Numbered from the stretch's first letter, positions 53,549 to 62,520 are shown. The stretch: DNA of 64,000 nucleotides from Flavobacteriales bacterium (GCA_020852835.1 JADZAC010000038.1:1-64000), one strand, 5' to 3'. Notes: generated by a model from the sequence alone, not told the origin. Made by a program: numbers and translations.

Positions 53549-54070
53549 ATGAACCTCAAAGCCATTTCCATTTTCGCGGCACTTTCCTATCTACCCCTCT
53601 TGGTCCATGCCCAAAAGTTGGTGGACAGCCGGGACCAGGCCACCGGATGGTATGTACCGGTGAAAGTGATGGTGACCGCGCAAGGCAGCCCGGCAGAGCA
53701 GGTGGATGTGCAGGTGTACAAGGAGAACACCTTGATCCATGAGATCCCGGGCTCCAAGCACAAGTTCACCGTGAACATGGACCTGGAGAACACCTACACG
53801 CTGGTGCTGCGCAAGGAAGGCTACCGCACCAAGTCGGTCATGATCAACACCCACGTGCCCAACGACCAAGTGGAATACCCGGAGTACGCCTGCAACCTGG
53901 ACATGGAACCGGAAGAATGGTTCGCCCATGCCGACCCATTTTACCTGGATTTTCCGGGTGCGGTGGTGCACTGGGATGACAAGACGGAATCCTTTATGCC
54001 GCAGATGAACTACTTGGCCGACATACAATCCAAGGTGGCCATGTTGCGCGCGCAAATGGATACGCATTGA
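53549..54070 (+). CDS. secreted protein, unknown
   Basis: This 173-residue protein has a signal peptide (MNLKAISIFAALSYLPLLVHAQ) and a carboxypeptidase-regulatory-like beta-sandwich (QVDVQVYKENTLIHEIPGSKHKFTVNMDLENTYTLVLRKEGYRTK), as seen in many surface proteins of Bacteroidota. No catalytic residues are evident. It is followed by two hairpins, the second a good terminator. The ATG at 53549 was chosen for the signal peptide. Confidence 0.65.
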   Translation: MNLKAISIFAALSYLPLLVHAQKLVDSRDQATGWYVPVKVMVTAQGSPAEQVDVQVYKENTLIHEIPGSKHKFTVNMDLENTYTLVLRKEGYRTKSVMINTHVPNDQVEYPEYACNLDMEPEEWFAHADPFYLDFPGAVVHWDDKTESFMPQMNYLADIQSKVAMLRAQMDTH

Positions 54071-54086
54071 ACACGGATCCCACCCG

Positions 54087-54115
54087 CCTGCCAAGCACCA
54101 ATGCACCTTGGCAGG
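54087..54115 (+). terminator. first hairpin after the secreted protein
   Basis: CCTGCCAAG (54087-54095) pairs with CTTGGCAGG (54107-54115). There is no T-run directly after it. Confidence 0.5.
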
Positions 54116-54126
54116 GGCTTCGATCA

Positions 54127-54151
54127 ACGCCTGGCCATGCCGGGCGTTTTT
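54127..54151 (+). terminator. rho-independent terminator
   Basis: ACGCCTGG pairs with CCGGGCGT around the loop CCATG, followed by TTTTT. It ends the plus-strand secreted-protein transcript just before the paaE stop. Confidence 0.75.
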
Positions 54152-54160
54152 CGTTGTGCC

Positions 54161-55276
54161 TCAGTGCTGGTCGTAGTCCACCACCACACGGGCGGTCAGC
54201 GGGTGGCTTTGGCAGGTGAGCACATAACCGTCCGCCACTTCTTCATCGGTGAGGGCGTAGTTCATGTCCATGGAGACCTTGCCTTCCACAATGCGGGCTT
54301 TGCACGTGCAGCATACTGCTCCTTTGCACGCGTAGGGCACGTCGAGCCCGGCTTTTTCGGCGGTATCCAATATGCTGTCGCCTTTGCCGGGCACTTCGAT
54401 CTCGGTTTCCCGGCCGTCCAGGATGACCTTCACCCGGGCCTTGCCGGTAAAAGGCGCATCGGTGCTTGCCGGTGCTCCAGTGTCGGTATCCTGTTTGAAC
54501 TCAGTTGTTACCGGTGTGGTGAACAGTTCAATGTGCACCCGTTTTTTATCCACCCCCAGCTTGTCCAGTGATTCGCTCACATTCACCATCATCGGCTCGG
54601 GGCCGCAAATGAAGTACTCCGTATCGGCATTGTCCTGCACAAAGCGGCGGGTCAATGCCGTGGCCTTTTCCACGGTGATCAGGCCGTTGAACAGGACGTC
54701 CTCATCCATGCCGAAAGTGAGGATGTGGTGCACATGGATGCGCTCGCCGTACTTGGCCTTGATCTCTTCCAACTTGGAGCGGAAGATGATCCGGTTCTCA
54801 TCGGTATTGCCGTAGAACAGGGTAAGCCTGCTTTGAGGTTCCGATCGAAGCACCGTTTTAATGATGCTGAGTATGGGCGTGATGCCGCTACCACCGGCAA
54901 AGCAGACGTAGTGCTTGCGGTTGGCCGCATCCAACAACGTGTAGAAACTGCCCATGGGTGTCATCACCTCCAACTGCATGCCCGCCTGCAGCTTGCCCAC
55001 CAGTTCGCCGGAGGCCCGGCCCCCTTCCACGCGCTTTACGGCAATGCGCACCTCCCCGGGATCCAACGGGCTGCTGCAAATGCTGTAGCTGCGCCGTAGC
55101 TCCTGCCCGCCGACCTTCACCTTGAGCGTGAGGTATTGGCCTTGGATGAAGCTGTAATCGGCCCGGAGCTCCGGCGGGATGTTGAAGCCGATCACTATGC
55201 TGTCCTCTGTTTCTCGGTGCACACTGGTTACAACAAGCGTATGGAATCGGGCCATGCGTGGTGGGGTAATGGACAT
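54161..55276 (-). CDS. paaE: phenylacetyl-CoA epoxidase reductase subunit
   Basis: This 371-residue protein has a ferredoxin-NADP reductase-type FAD domain (QELRRSYSICSSP), an NAD-binding domain (YVCFAGGSGITPILSIIK; FICGPEPMM), and a C-terminal plant-type 2Fe-2S domain (ACKGAVCCTCKARIVEG plus Cys near the end). It passes electrons from NADPH to the PaaAC oxygenase. It is divergent from paaABCD, unlike operons with all subunits in one strand. The ATG at 55276 gives a normal family start; TACTTTTG (55324-55317) is the likely -7 box. Confidence 0.9.
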   Translation of the reverse strand: MSITPPRMARFHTLVVTSVHRETEDSIVIGFNIPPELRADYSFIQGQYLTLKVKVGGQELRRSYSICSSPLDPGEVRIAVKRVEGGRASGELVGKLQAGMQLEVMTPMGSFYTLLDAANRKHYVCFAGGSGITPILSIIKTVLRSEPQSRLTLFYGNTDENRIIFRSKLEEIKAKYGERIHVHHILTFGMDEDVLFNGLITVEKATALTRRFVQDNADTEYFICGPEPMMVNVSESLDKLGVDKKRVHIELFTTPVTTEFKQDTDTGAPASTDAPFTGKARVKVILDGRETEIEVPGKGDSILDTAEKAGLDVPYACKGAVCCTCKARIVEGKVSMDMNYALTDEEVADGYVLTCQSHPLTARVVVDYDQH

Positions 55277-55316
55277 GATCGAACGGTTGCGCCGCATGGG
55301 GGCCGGCGGCGGTCGG

Positions 55317-55324
55317 CAAAAGTA
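55317..55324 (-). promoter_or_regulatory. -7 promoter element of paaE
   Basis: TACTTTTG on the minus strand matches TAnnTTTG exactly, 40 bases before the chosen ATG. Confidence 0.55.
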
Positions 55325-55409
55325 GGCTGTGCCGCCATCACTGGTGCGTTCGGCCGGTTCGGTGGCACATCACTACCTTAGCCACCTTCAACCCGATACT
55401 CGAAACCAG

Positions 55410-56348
55410 ATGCCCGAAAGCCAACAAGCAGCGCAGTTCCAGGCAAAAGTGGATGCTGAGCAGAAGATCGAGCCGCGCGATTGGATGCCTGCGGAATACC
55501 GGCAGAACCTGGTGCGGCAGATCAGCCAGCACGCCCACAGCGAGATCGTGGGCATGTTGCCCGAAGGCAACTGGATCGGCCGGGCACCCAGCCTGCGGCG
55601 CAAAGCCATCCTGCTGGCCAAGGTGCAGGATGAGGCCGGCCATGGCCTCTACTTGTACAGCGCGGCGGAAACCTTGGGCGTGGGGCGCGATGAAATGGTC
55701 TCCCAGCTGCTCAGCGGCAAAGCCAAATACAGCAGCATCTTCAACTACCCCACCCTCACTTGGGCCGATATCGGCGCCATCGGCTGGTTGGTGGACGGGG
55801 CCGCCATCATGAACCAGGTGATGCTCTGCCGCACGAGCTACGGCCCGTATGCACGCGCCATGGTACGCATCTGCAAGGAGGAAAGCTTCCATCAGCGGCA
55901 GGGCTACGACATCCTGGTGACCCTGAGCAAGGGCACCCCGGAGCAGAAAGCCATGGCACAGGATGCCTTAAACCGCTGGTGGTGGCCCAGCCTGATGATG
56001 TTCGGGCCCAGCGACAAGGACAGCCCGCACAGTGCCCAAAGCATGAAATGGAAGATCAAGCGCCAGAGCAACGACGAACTGCGCCAAACCTTCATCGACC
56101 GTACCGTGCCACAGGCTGAATTCATCGGCCTGCAAGTGCCCGACCCGAAGTTGAAGTGGAACGAGACCATCCAGCACTACGACTGGGGCGAGATCGATTG
56201 GGAGGAGTTCAACCAGGTGATCCGCGGCAACGGGCCATGCAACGCCGAGCGCATGGCAGCCCGGCGGAAAGCCCACGCCGATGGGGCGTGGGTGCGGGAG
56301 GCGGCGTTGGCCCATGCAGGGAAGAAAGCGAAGCGGAGCGCAGCTTAG
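55410..56348 (+). CDS. paaA: 1,2-phenylacetyl-CoA epoxidase subunit A
   Basis: This 312-residue ferritin-like diiron protein matches PaaA over its length, with ligand motifs [16 protein letters not shown] and [13 protein letters not shown] (E..DExxH..E..ExxxH pattern). With PaaC it epoxidises the ring of phenylacetyl-CoA. It is the first gene of paaABCD. The ATG at 55410 gives the right length; TACCTTAG lies upstream. A catabolic pathway for phenylacetate is inferred, but paaF, paaG, paaZ and paaK are not in the window. Confidence 0.94.
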   Translation: MPESQQAAQFQAKVDAEQKIEPRDWMPAEYRQNLVRQISQHAHSEIVGMLPEGNWIGRAPSLRRKAILLAKVQDEAGHGLYLYSAAETLGVGRDEMVSQLLSGKAKYSSIFNYPTLTWADIGAIGWLVDGAAIMNQVMLCRTSYGPYARAMVRICKEESFHQRQGYDILVTLSKGTPEQKAMAQDALNRWWWPSLMMFGPSDKDSPHSAQSMKWKIKRQSNDELRQTFIDRTVPQAEFIGLQVPDPKLKWNETIQHYDWGEIDWEEFNQVIRGNGPCNAERMAARRKAHADGAWVREAALAHAGKKAKRSAA

Positions 56349-56429
56349 TGCATAGTTCAAAGGGCGTAGAGCGTAGTTGTCAGTTGTCAGAAAAAGAAGA
56401 ACAAGCACATTTGGAACCACCAGAAAACC

Positions 56430-56726
56430 ATGAGCACCACCAACGAAAAAGATTGGCCCCTGTGGGAGATCTTCATCCAAAGCAAGCGCGGCCTGGACCA
56501 CAAGCATGTGGGCAGCCTGCATGCCGCCGATGCCCGGATGGCCATTGAGAACGCCCGTGACGTGTATACCCGCCGGGGCGAGGGCAACAGCATATGGGCG
56601 GTGCAAGCGGCGGACATCCACGCCAGCAAGCCGGAAGATCAAGGGGCTTTCTTCGACCCCGCCGACGACAAGGTGTACCGCCATCCCACCTTCTACCCCA
56701 TGCCCGAAGGCGTGAAGTACATGTGA
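56430..56726 (+). CDS. paaB: phenylacetyl-CoA epoxidase subunit B
   Basis: This 98-residue protein matches PaaB: WPLWEIFIQSKRGLDHKHVGSLHAADARMA, and a closing DPADDKVYRHPTFYP. PaaB is a small bridging subunit needed for the PaaABCE complex. It lies between paaA and paaC with a 3-base gap to the latter. A short TTGTCAGTTGTCAG repeat lies in the gap after paaA. Confidence 0.93.
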   Translation: MSTTNEKDWPLWEIFIQSKRGLDHKHVGSLHAADARMAIENARDVYTRRGEGNSIWAVQAADIHASKPEDQGAFFDPADDKVYRHPTFYPMPEGVKYM

Positions 56727-56728
56727 GC

Positions 56729-57505
56729 ATGAACCAGCAAGAAGCATTGTTCCGCTTCGCCCTGCGCATGGGCGACAACAGCGTGGTGCTGGGCCACCGC
56801 ACCAGTGAATGGTGCGGGCATGGCCCCGTGCTGGAGGAAGACATCGCCCTGGCCAATATCGCGCTGGACCTCATTGGCCAAGCCCGCAACTACCTCACGT
56901 ATGCCGGTGAAGTGGAAGCGAAGTTCCGTGCTTCGGCTCCGCTCAGGACGGAAGATGATCTGGCCTATTTGCGCGGCGAACGTGAATACCTCAACGTACA
57001 CTTGGTGGAGCTGCCCAAGGGCGACTATGCCCACACCATCGTGCGCAGCTTCCTTTTCGATGCCTTTCACCTGCCATTGCAACAGGCGCTCACTACCAGC
57101 AAAGACGACCGATTGAAGGGAATTGCCGAAAAAGCCGTGAAGGAAGTGGCCTACCACCTGCGCCACAGCAGCGAATGGCTGGTGCGCTTCGGGGATGGTA
57201 CGCAGGAGAGCCACCAGCGCGCGCAAAACGCGTTGGAGGACCTCTGGCGCTACACCGGTGAACTGTTCGCCGCGGATGAAGCCGAGGAGTTGCTGGCCAA
57301 GGCGGGCATCGCACCCAAGCTGGCCGATGTGAAGCAGGAATGGAGTGCCACCGTGGACCGCGTGCTGAAGGAAGCCACCCTGAAGCGCCCTGCGGACGGC
57401 TGGATGGCCAGCGGCGGAAAGAAGGGCATCCACACCGAGCACCTTGGCCCCATGCTGGCCGAGATGCAAACGTTGCAGCGGAGTTATCCCGGAGTGGAGT
57501 GGTAA
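56729..57505 (+). CDS. paaC: phenylacetyl-CoA epoxidase subunit C
   Basis: This 258-residue protein matches PaaC, the structural partner of PaaA: NQQEALFRFALRMGDNSVVLGHRTSEWCGHGPVLEEDIALANIALDLIGQARNYL. It starts three bases after paaB. As usual for PaaC, the diiron ligand set is degenerate, and the subunit stabilises PaaA. Confidence 0.92.
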   Translation: MNQQEALFRFALRMGDNSVVLGHRTSEWCGHGPVLEEDIALANIALDLIGQARNYLTYAGEVEAKFRASAPLRTEDDLAYLRGEREYLNVHLVELPKGDYAHTIVRSFLFDAFHLPLQQALTTSKDDRLKGIAEKAVKEVAYHLRHSSEWLVRFGDGTQESHQRAQNALEDLWRYTGELFAADEAEELLAKAGIAPKLADVKQEWSATVDRVLKEATLKRPADGWMASGGKKGIHTEHLGPMLAEMQTLQRSYPGVEW

Positions 57506-57523
57506 TTTGGTGCCGCGGGATTC

Positions 57524-57587
57524 GTTGTTAGTTGTCAGTTGTTAGTTGTTAGTAGCTGAGGATCCCGAGCAACTGACAACGAACAAC
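57524..57587. repeat. REP-like hairpin between paaC and paaD
   Basis: GTTGTTAGTTGTCAGTTGTT (57524-57543) pairs with AGCAACTGACAACGAACAAC (57568-57587) with two mismatches. A related inverted repeat lies at 58687-58742, and TTGTCAGTTGTCAG lies near 56370. Confidence 0.75.
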
Positions 57588-57610
57588 CGACAACACTGGA
57601 CCAAGGAACC

Positions 57611-58129
57611 ATGAAGGCATCCGCTCCATCAGAGCATTCCGTGGGCAGCGTTAACGCAGCGGAGATCGAGCGTCTGCTGGAGTCCGTGAAAGACCCGGAG
57701 ATCCCGGTGATCAGCATCCGGGAACTCGGGGTACTGCGCGACGTGAAGGTGGAGAACGGCGCGGTGGAAGTGACCATCACGCCCACGTACAGCGGTTGCC
57801 CGGCCATGGACTTCATGCACCTGGAAGTGGAGAAAACGTTGAAGCAGGCTGGCATCAGCAATTTCAGGGTGAAGCAAGTGCTCTCCCCGGCCTGGACCAC
57901 GGATTGGATCAGCGAAAGCGGGAGGAAAAAGCTGCTTGAATTCGGCATTGCCCCGCCGCCGCACTCGGCGGACATCCGGGCATTGAAGGGCCGATCACCC
58001 GCCGTGGCCTGCCCGCTCTGCGGCAGCACGGACACTGAGTTGCTCAGCCAGTTCGGCTCCACGGCCTGCAAAGCGCTCTACCGCTGCAAGGCGTGCAAGG
58101 AGCCGTTCGACCTGTTCAAGTGCCATTGA
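57611..58129 (+). CDS. paaD: phenylacetate-CoA oxygenase assembly protein PaaD
   Basis: This 172-residue protein combines a MIP18/DUF59-type domain (VKDPEIPVISIRELGVLRDV; ITPTYSGCPAMDF) with a C-terminal zinc-ribbon (CPLCGSTDTELLSQFGSTACKALYRCKAC). PaaD is needed for activity of the PaaABCE epoxidase, probably in iron-centre maturation. It lies about 105 bases after paaC with a REP-like hairpin between. AAGGA precedes the ATG as a possible ribosome-binding site. Confidence 0.92.
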   Translation: MKASAPSEHSVGSVNAAEIERLLESVKDPEIPVISIRELGVLRDVKVENGAVEVTITPTYSGCPAMDFMHLEVEKTLKQAGISNFRVKQVLSPAWTTDWISESGRKKLLEFGIAPPPHSADIRALKGRSPAVACPLCGSTDTELLSQFGSTACKALYRCKACKEPFDLFKCH

Positions 58130-58186
58130 GGACCCATCAACGGACGACCATTAAACCCTTTGAATTCCTCCCTCACTTATTCACTT

Positions 58187-58564
58187 ATGAAGAGCTGGAG
58201 GCAATCAACTATTGCAGTCGCATGCATTGCATGCATGACTACTTTGAAACCTGATGCGGTACGAGCACAAGCCGATACAAGCAACTTGAATGGAAATCGA
58301 TTTCCTTCAATCATGCTTAGGCGGAGTAACTATCCAGACAAGGCCGTCGACGCACAAATTGAAGGCGTCGTCATCGTCGGATTCACCGTGGACACCCTTT
58401 GTCAGATCAGTAACAAGCACGTTATAAAAGGTATTGGATACGGTTGCGATGAAGAAGCTATAAAGGTCATTGATCGGAAATTCGAAGAAATTCTGATGAA
58501 GGAGAATCATTTTCATTGCCACCCAGGTGAAATGTCATTTCCAGTCACCTTCAAGCTGAATTGA
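58187..58564 (+). CDS. TonB C-terminal-domain protein
   Basis: This 125-residue protein has a signal-like N-terminus and a TonB C-terminal domain: YPDKAVDAQIEGVVIVGFTV, then ISNKHVIKGIGYGCDEEAIKVI, then MSFPVTFKLN. No proline-rich spacer or long anchor is seen, so it is not a classical TonB. It is clearly less GC-rich than its neighbours (about 40% in one 60-base line), a possible sign of transfer. The ATG at 58187 is preferred over 58160. Confidence 0.7.
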   Translation: MKSWRQSTIAVACIACMTTLKPDAVRAQADTSNLNGNRFPSIMLRRSNYPDKAVDAQIEGVVIVGFTVDTLCQISNKHVIKGIGYGCDEEAIKVIDRKFEEILMKENHFHCHPGEMSFPVTFKLN

Positions 58565-58686
58565 CCAAGCCCTCCAACGTAGGGTTCGACACACAAGACC
58601 TTGCGGAGGGCCATCTGGTAAAATGCAATTGAATAAATCCGCTCCTACAGCGGTTTCCAGAAGAGGATCCTGAGGTAAAGCGATGG

Positions 58687-58742
58687 GTTGTCCGTTGTTG
58701 GACTGCCATCACGGCCAAGGCTAACAACCAACAACGAACAAC
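58687..58742. repeat. REP-like hairpin, second locus
   Basis: GTTGTCCGTTGTTGG (58687-58701) pairs with CCAACAACGAACAAC (58728-58742), one mismatch. It is of the same family as the element between paaC and paaD. Confidence 0.7.
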
Positions 58743-58794
58743 CCGTTTCCGATCCGCAGCGCCATCCAGCGGTTTCCGAAAGCCCCTTCCCCCC

Positions 58795-58802
58795 TACTTT
58801 CG
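58795..58802 (+). promoter_or_regulatory. -7 promoter element of the GT2 gene
   Basis: TACTTTCG lies six bases before the ATG, so the leader would be very short. Confidence 0.45.
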
Positions 58803-58808
58803 CCGCGC

Positions 58809-59762
58809 ATGGACATTTCCGTGGTCATCCCCCTGCTGAACGAGCGGGAATCGCTGCCCGAATTGGCGGCCAAGCTGCACCAAGTGCTTGGCGGCATGGG
58901 AAAGCGCTATGAAGTACTGTTTGTTGACGATGGCAGCCGCGATGGTTCGTGGGAGGAGATCGTGCGGCTGCACCAGGCGGATGGCCGTGTGAAGGGCATC
59001 AAGCTGGGCCGCAATTATGGCAAAAGCCCTGCGCTGAACGAGGGTTTTCTTGCGGCACAAGGCCAGGTGGTGATCACCATGGACGCCGACCTGCAGGACG
59101 ACCCGGAGGAGATCCCCGGACTGTACCGCATGATCACCGCGGAAGGCTACGACCTGGTGAGCGGCTGGAAAAAAAAGCGGCATGATCCCCTGAGCAAGAC
59201 CTTGCCCACCAAGCTGTTCAATGCCACCACGCGCTGGGCAAGCGGGGTGCAGCTGCACGACTTCAACTGCGGGCTGAAAGCCTACGACGGCAAGGTGGTG
59301 AAGGCCATTGAGGTGTACGGCGAGATGCACCGCTACATCCCCTTCATCGCAAAGAAGGAGGGCTTCCACAAGATCGGCGAGAAGGTGGTGCAGCACCACG
59401 CGCGCAAGTACGGCAAGACCAAGTTCGGGCTGGACCGCTTCATCAACGGCTTCCTGGACCTGCTCACCATCACCTTCGTGTTCCGCTTCGGCAAGAAGCC
59501 GATGCACTTCTTCGGCGCCATGGGCACGTTGGTGTTCTTCCTCGGCTTTTTGGCCACGCTTTGGGTGCTGGGCAGCAAGTTGTTCAGCCTGCTCACCCAT
59601 GTCCGTGCACCGTTGGTAACGGACCAACCCCTGTTCTACATTGCGCTCACGAGCATGATCATCGGGGCGCAACTGTTCCTGGCCGGCTTCGTGGCCGAGC
59701 TCGTGGCGCGCAACTCCAGCGAACGGAACAACTACCGGGTGGGCGAACGGCTCGGCCTGTAA
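58809..59762 (+). CDS. family 2 glycosyltransferase (DPM1/GtrB-like)
   Basis: This 317-residue protein has a GT-A domain with VVIPLLNERESLPEL, the nucleotide-binding FVDDGSRDGS, and the DxD-like MDADLQDDPEE. Two C-terminal membrane helices follow (about 230-300). Such enzymes move a sugar from a nucleotide donor to polyprenyl phosphate at the inner membrane. The following gene encodes a polytopic membrane protein, fitting a flippase or transferase partner. The sugar is unknown. Confidence 0.88.
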   Translation: MDISVVIPLLNERESLPELAAKLHQVLGGMGKRYEVLFVDDGSRDGSWEEIVRLHQADGRVKGIKLGRNYGKSPALNEGFLAAQGQVVITMDADLQDDPEEIPGLYRMITAEGYDLVSGWKKKRHDPLSKTLPTKLFNATTRWASGVQLHDFNCGLKAYDGKVVKAIEVYGEMHRYIPFIAKKEGFHKIGEKVVQHHARKYGKTKFGLDRFINGFLDLLTITFVFRFGKKPMHFFGAMGTLVFFLGFLATLWVLGSKLFSLLTHVRAPLVTDQPLFYIALTSMIIGAQLFLAGFVAELVARNSSERNNYRVGERLGL

Positions 59763-59769
59763 ACAGGGC

Positions 59770-61203
59770 ATGCCGCCCCATCGTGCACCCATGGGCAACC
59801 GCAGGCTTTGGCGCTCCTTCTGCCTGCTGCTGGTGGCCAGCGTGACGAGCTACCTGTGGCTGGGCGGCTATGCCCATCCAGTTGCGGATGACTACTGCTA
59901 TGCGGCCAAATCGCGCGGCATGGGGCTGTGGGAATGGAGCTTTTCGGAATGGTTGACCTGGAATGGGCGCTACGCCAGCAACCTGCTGATGATCCATGGT
60001 CCGCTTACCTGGTGGAGCGACCCGTTGATCGGCTACCGGCTGATGCCGCCGTTGTTGCTGGGGCTCACCTTCCTGAGCATGTGGTTCCTGCTTCGCCGCG
60101 CGTCGCGCCGAGCGCTTTCCACTGCCCAGGAGCTGCTGGGGGCCTTGGTCTTCCTGCTGCTCTACCTCGTGTTGATGCCCGACCTGGGCGAGGGGTTTTA
60201 TTGGTACACCGGGGCGGTTACTTACCAACTGGGCAGCATCCTGTTGCTGGTCCATTTGGGGTTGTTGGCCCACGGCCAGGGAAGGCCCCTGCCGCGCATG
60301 GCCGCCATGTTGCTCAACCTGCTATTGGCCTTCGTGATCACGGGCATGAACGAGATCCACATGGTGTTGATGTTGTGCCTGCACACGGTGCTTACGGTTT
60401 GGCAGCTGGGCAAAAAGAAGCCCGTGGCGCCCGCTTTGTTGTTCCTGTCGGCGAGCTTGGCTGGGGCATTGCTGATGTACTTGGCGCCGGGCAATGCCGT
60501 GCGTGCTTCCATGTTTGCCGATACCCACCGGCTGGGATATTCTTTGGGCATGAGCTTGTTGCAGGCCGTGCGCTTCACGGGCACCTGGCTGCTCTCCCCT
60601 GCCCTGCTGGCCTTCGGGGTGCTGTACATCCCGATCCACAAAACCTTGCGTGAGCGGATCCCCGGGTACGTGGCGCTGCTTCAGTTGCCACCATGGGCCG
60701 CAGTCCTCTTGCCGTTCCTGCTGGTGGGGGCCACCACCTTTCCGGCCTACTGGAACACGGGGTTGCTGGGCCAGCACCGCACGGTGAACGTGGCCTGCCT
60801 GTTCTTCATACCCTTGTTCTTCTTGAACGTGGCCATTTGGCTGGAGCGCGGTGTGCTTCAGCCTACGGCCGCATGGGATCCAACCAGGACACAACTGGGC
60901 TTGGCAATGGCCTTGGCCTTGACGGCGCTGCACCTCACAGGCAATGGGATCGCCGTGCATGCCGACCTGTTGGGCGGGCGCGCAGGTGCATATGACCGGG
61001 TGATGACCCAACGGGAGAACCAGCTGCGCGCGTCTGCGGCAAACCCGGAGGCCATGGTTCTGTTTACCCCGCAAACGCAGCCTCCGCGCAGCTTGCCCAG
61101 TTATGAAGGCCAGTACTTGCTGCGCGAGTGGATGATGCACTGCCAGGCACGCTTCTTCGGCGCAGCGGAGCACCAGGTACGGCTGAAGGGCCAGACCCCC
61201 TGA
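59770..61203 (+). CDS. polytopic membrane protein, DUF6056-like
   Basis: This 477-residue protein has about ten membrane segments. Its N-terminal part (PVADDYCYAAKSRGMGLWEWSFSEWLTWNGRYAS) has an acidic pair (ADD) after the first helix like C-type glycosyltransferases, which use polyprenyl-phosphate sugars. It follows the GT2 gene by seven bases, so it probably uses the lipid-linked sugar made by that enzyme. DUF6056 is the best fit; the acceptor is unknown. Confidence 0.75.
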   Translation: MPPHRAPMGNRRLWRSFCLLLVASVTSYLWLGGYAHPVADDYCYAAKSRGMGLWEWSFSEWLTWNGRYASNLLMIHGPLTWWSDPLIGYRLMPPLLLGLTFLSMWFLLRRASRRALSTAQELLGALVFLLLYLVLMPDLGEGFYWYTGAVTYQLGSILLLVHLGLLAHGQGRPLPRMAAMLLNLLLAFVITGMNEIHMVLMLCLHTVLTVWQLGKKKPVAPALLFLSASLAGALLMYLAPGNAVRASMFADTHRLGYSLGMSLLQAVRFTGTWLLSPALLAFGVLYIPIHKTLRERIPGYVALLQLPPWAAVLLPFLLVGATTFPAYWNTGLLGQHRTVNVACLFFIPLFFLNVAIWLERGVLQPTAAWDPTRTQLGLAMALALTALHLTGNGIAVHADLLGGRAGAYDRVMTQRENQLRASAANPEAMVLFTPQTQPPRSLPSYEGQYLLREWMMHCQARFFGAAEHQVRLKGQTP

Positions 61204-61207
61204 ACGT

Positions 61208-62320
61208 TCAAAGGGAAACGGCGAAATCCACCAGGCCGGCTGCGAAACGCTTCCACGAGCGCGCATCGCGCAGGGCTGCAATGTTCTCCCGGAACGGGCC
61301 GGTCCCTTGGTCGAAGAGTTGCCGGATGCCCGTGGCAATGGCATGCGCCCCCGGCACGGGTACCAGCACCCCTGTGCGCCCATCGCCCAGTGCTTCCCTG
61401 AGCCCGCCCACATCCGTAGCCACTACAGGTACTCCGAAATGGTGGGCAATGGCCGTGATGCCGCTTTGTGTGGCACTGCGGTAGGGCAGCACCACGGCAT
61501 CGGCCGCGCTGAAGAAACAGGGTACTTCGGCATCGGCGATGAACCGGGCATTTACATGGATGTTGTCCTTGAGCGGGCTCGCCTCGATCAGCCTTTGGTA
61601 GCGGCTGAAATCACCGTAAGGTTCCCCGGCGATCAACAGGTGGTAACGCGGGTCCAGGCGGCCGAAGGCCTCGATCAGCAAGTCCAACCCCTTGTAGTTG
61701 CGGATAAGGCCGAAGAAGAGCAGCACCCGTGCCTCTTGGGGCAAGTGCAATTTGTGCCTGGCCTCCGCTTGTGCCACAACTGTACCGAAGTGGTCATAAA
61801 GCGGATGTGGCATCAGCTTCACCCGTGCTGCGGGATGCAGGCGGAGGATATCTTGCCGTACCGCTTCCGTCATGGCCACTGATCCCCCTTGCTGCCGCAA
61901 GAACCACCGGGTGAGCGGCTTGTCGTAGAAGTGCCGCTCATGCGGCAAGGCATTGTCCACGATGGAAATGACTTTGATCCCCCGCCTGCGGAGCTTTGCC
62001 GCCACCGTGCCCATGGCCGGTGCGAAGAAGGGCATCCAGTAGCGCAGCACGGCTACATCCGGCATGGTGCTTTGCATGCGGCTGGCGGTGCGGCCCCAAC
62101 TTAGCGGGTTGATGCTGTCCAACACCCTAACGGCCCCGATGTCGTCAGCCACATCGCGGTCGAACTGGCTGGTGCCGGGAAAAAGGAGATCAGGGTATTG
62201 CCGGGTGAAGGTGAACGGGTGCACTTGGTGCGCCATGCGCAATTCGCGCACCAGGGCGGTACTGAACTGGGCAATGCCGCCACGGTATGGCGGCAAGGCG
62301 GAAAGCAGGGCGATGCGCAT
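61208..62320 (-). CDS. family 4 glycosyltransferase
   Basis: This 370-residue GT-B enzyme begins MRIALLSALPPYRGGIAQFS and has a C-terminal donor-binding domain (LLFFGLIRNYKGLDLLIEAF; PYRSATQSGITAIAHHFGVPVVATDVGGLREAL). It transfers a sugar from a nucleotide donor, probably in polysaccharide or glycan synthesis. It is convergent with the DUF6056-like gene. The ATG at 62320 is at the family start. Confidence 0.9.
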   Translation of the reverse strand: MRIALLSALPPYRGGIAQFSTALVRELRMAHQVHPFTFTRQYPDLLFPGTSQFDRDVADDIGAVRVLDSINPLSWGRTASRMQSTMPDVAVLRYWMPFFAPAMGTVAAKLRRRGIKVISIVDNALPHERHFYDKPLTRWFLRQQGGSVAMTEAVRQDILRLHPAARVKLMPHPLYDHFGTVVAQAEARHKLHLPQEARVLLFFGLIRNYKGLDLLIEAFGRLDPRYHLLIAGEPYGDFSRYQRLIEASPLKDNIHVNARFIADAEVPCFFSAADAVVLPYRSATQSGITAIAHHFGVPVVATDVGGLREALGDGRTGVLVPVPGAHAIATGIRQLFDQGTGPFRENIAALRDARSWKRFAAGLVDFAVSL

Positions 62321-62520
62321 GCGATATCGGGGCGAAGATGGGCACGCTCCTCGAACCGTGGGCCAAATGGCCTGGTCGGAGATGAACGGCCATGAGCTCA
62401 AATCCGGGATGCGTTCCGCCACGATCGTTCCATTCACAGTTGGTTGGTGGCATTTCCCTGCTGCCCCGTGTGTGATCCAAGCGGGCCAGTGGGTTATTTT
62501 GCAGCAAATCGATCCAAGAC

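Noticed and set aside
58218-58238. ATGCAT repeats resembling the MarR-associated palindrome
   Set aside because: The sequence lies in the TonB-C gene and lacks the GGCC centre and perfect symmetry.
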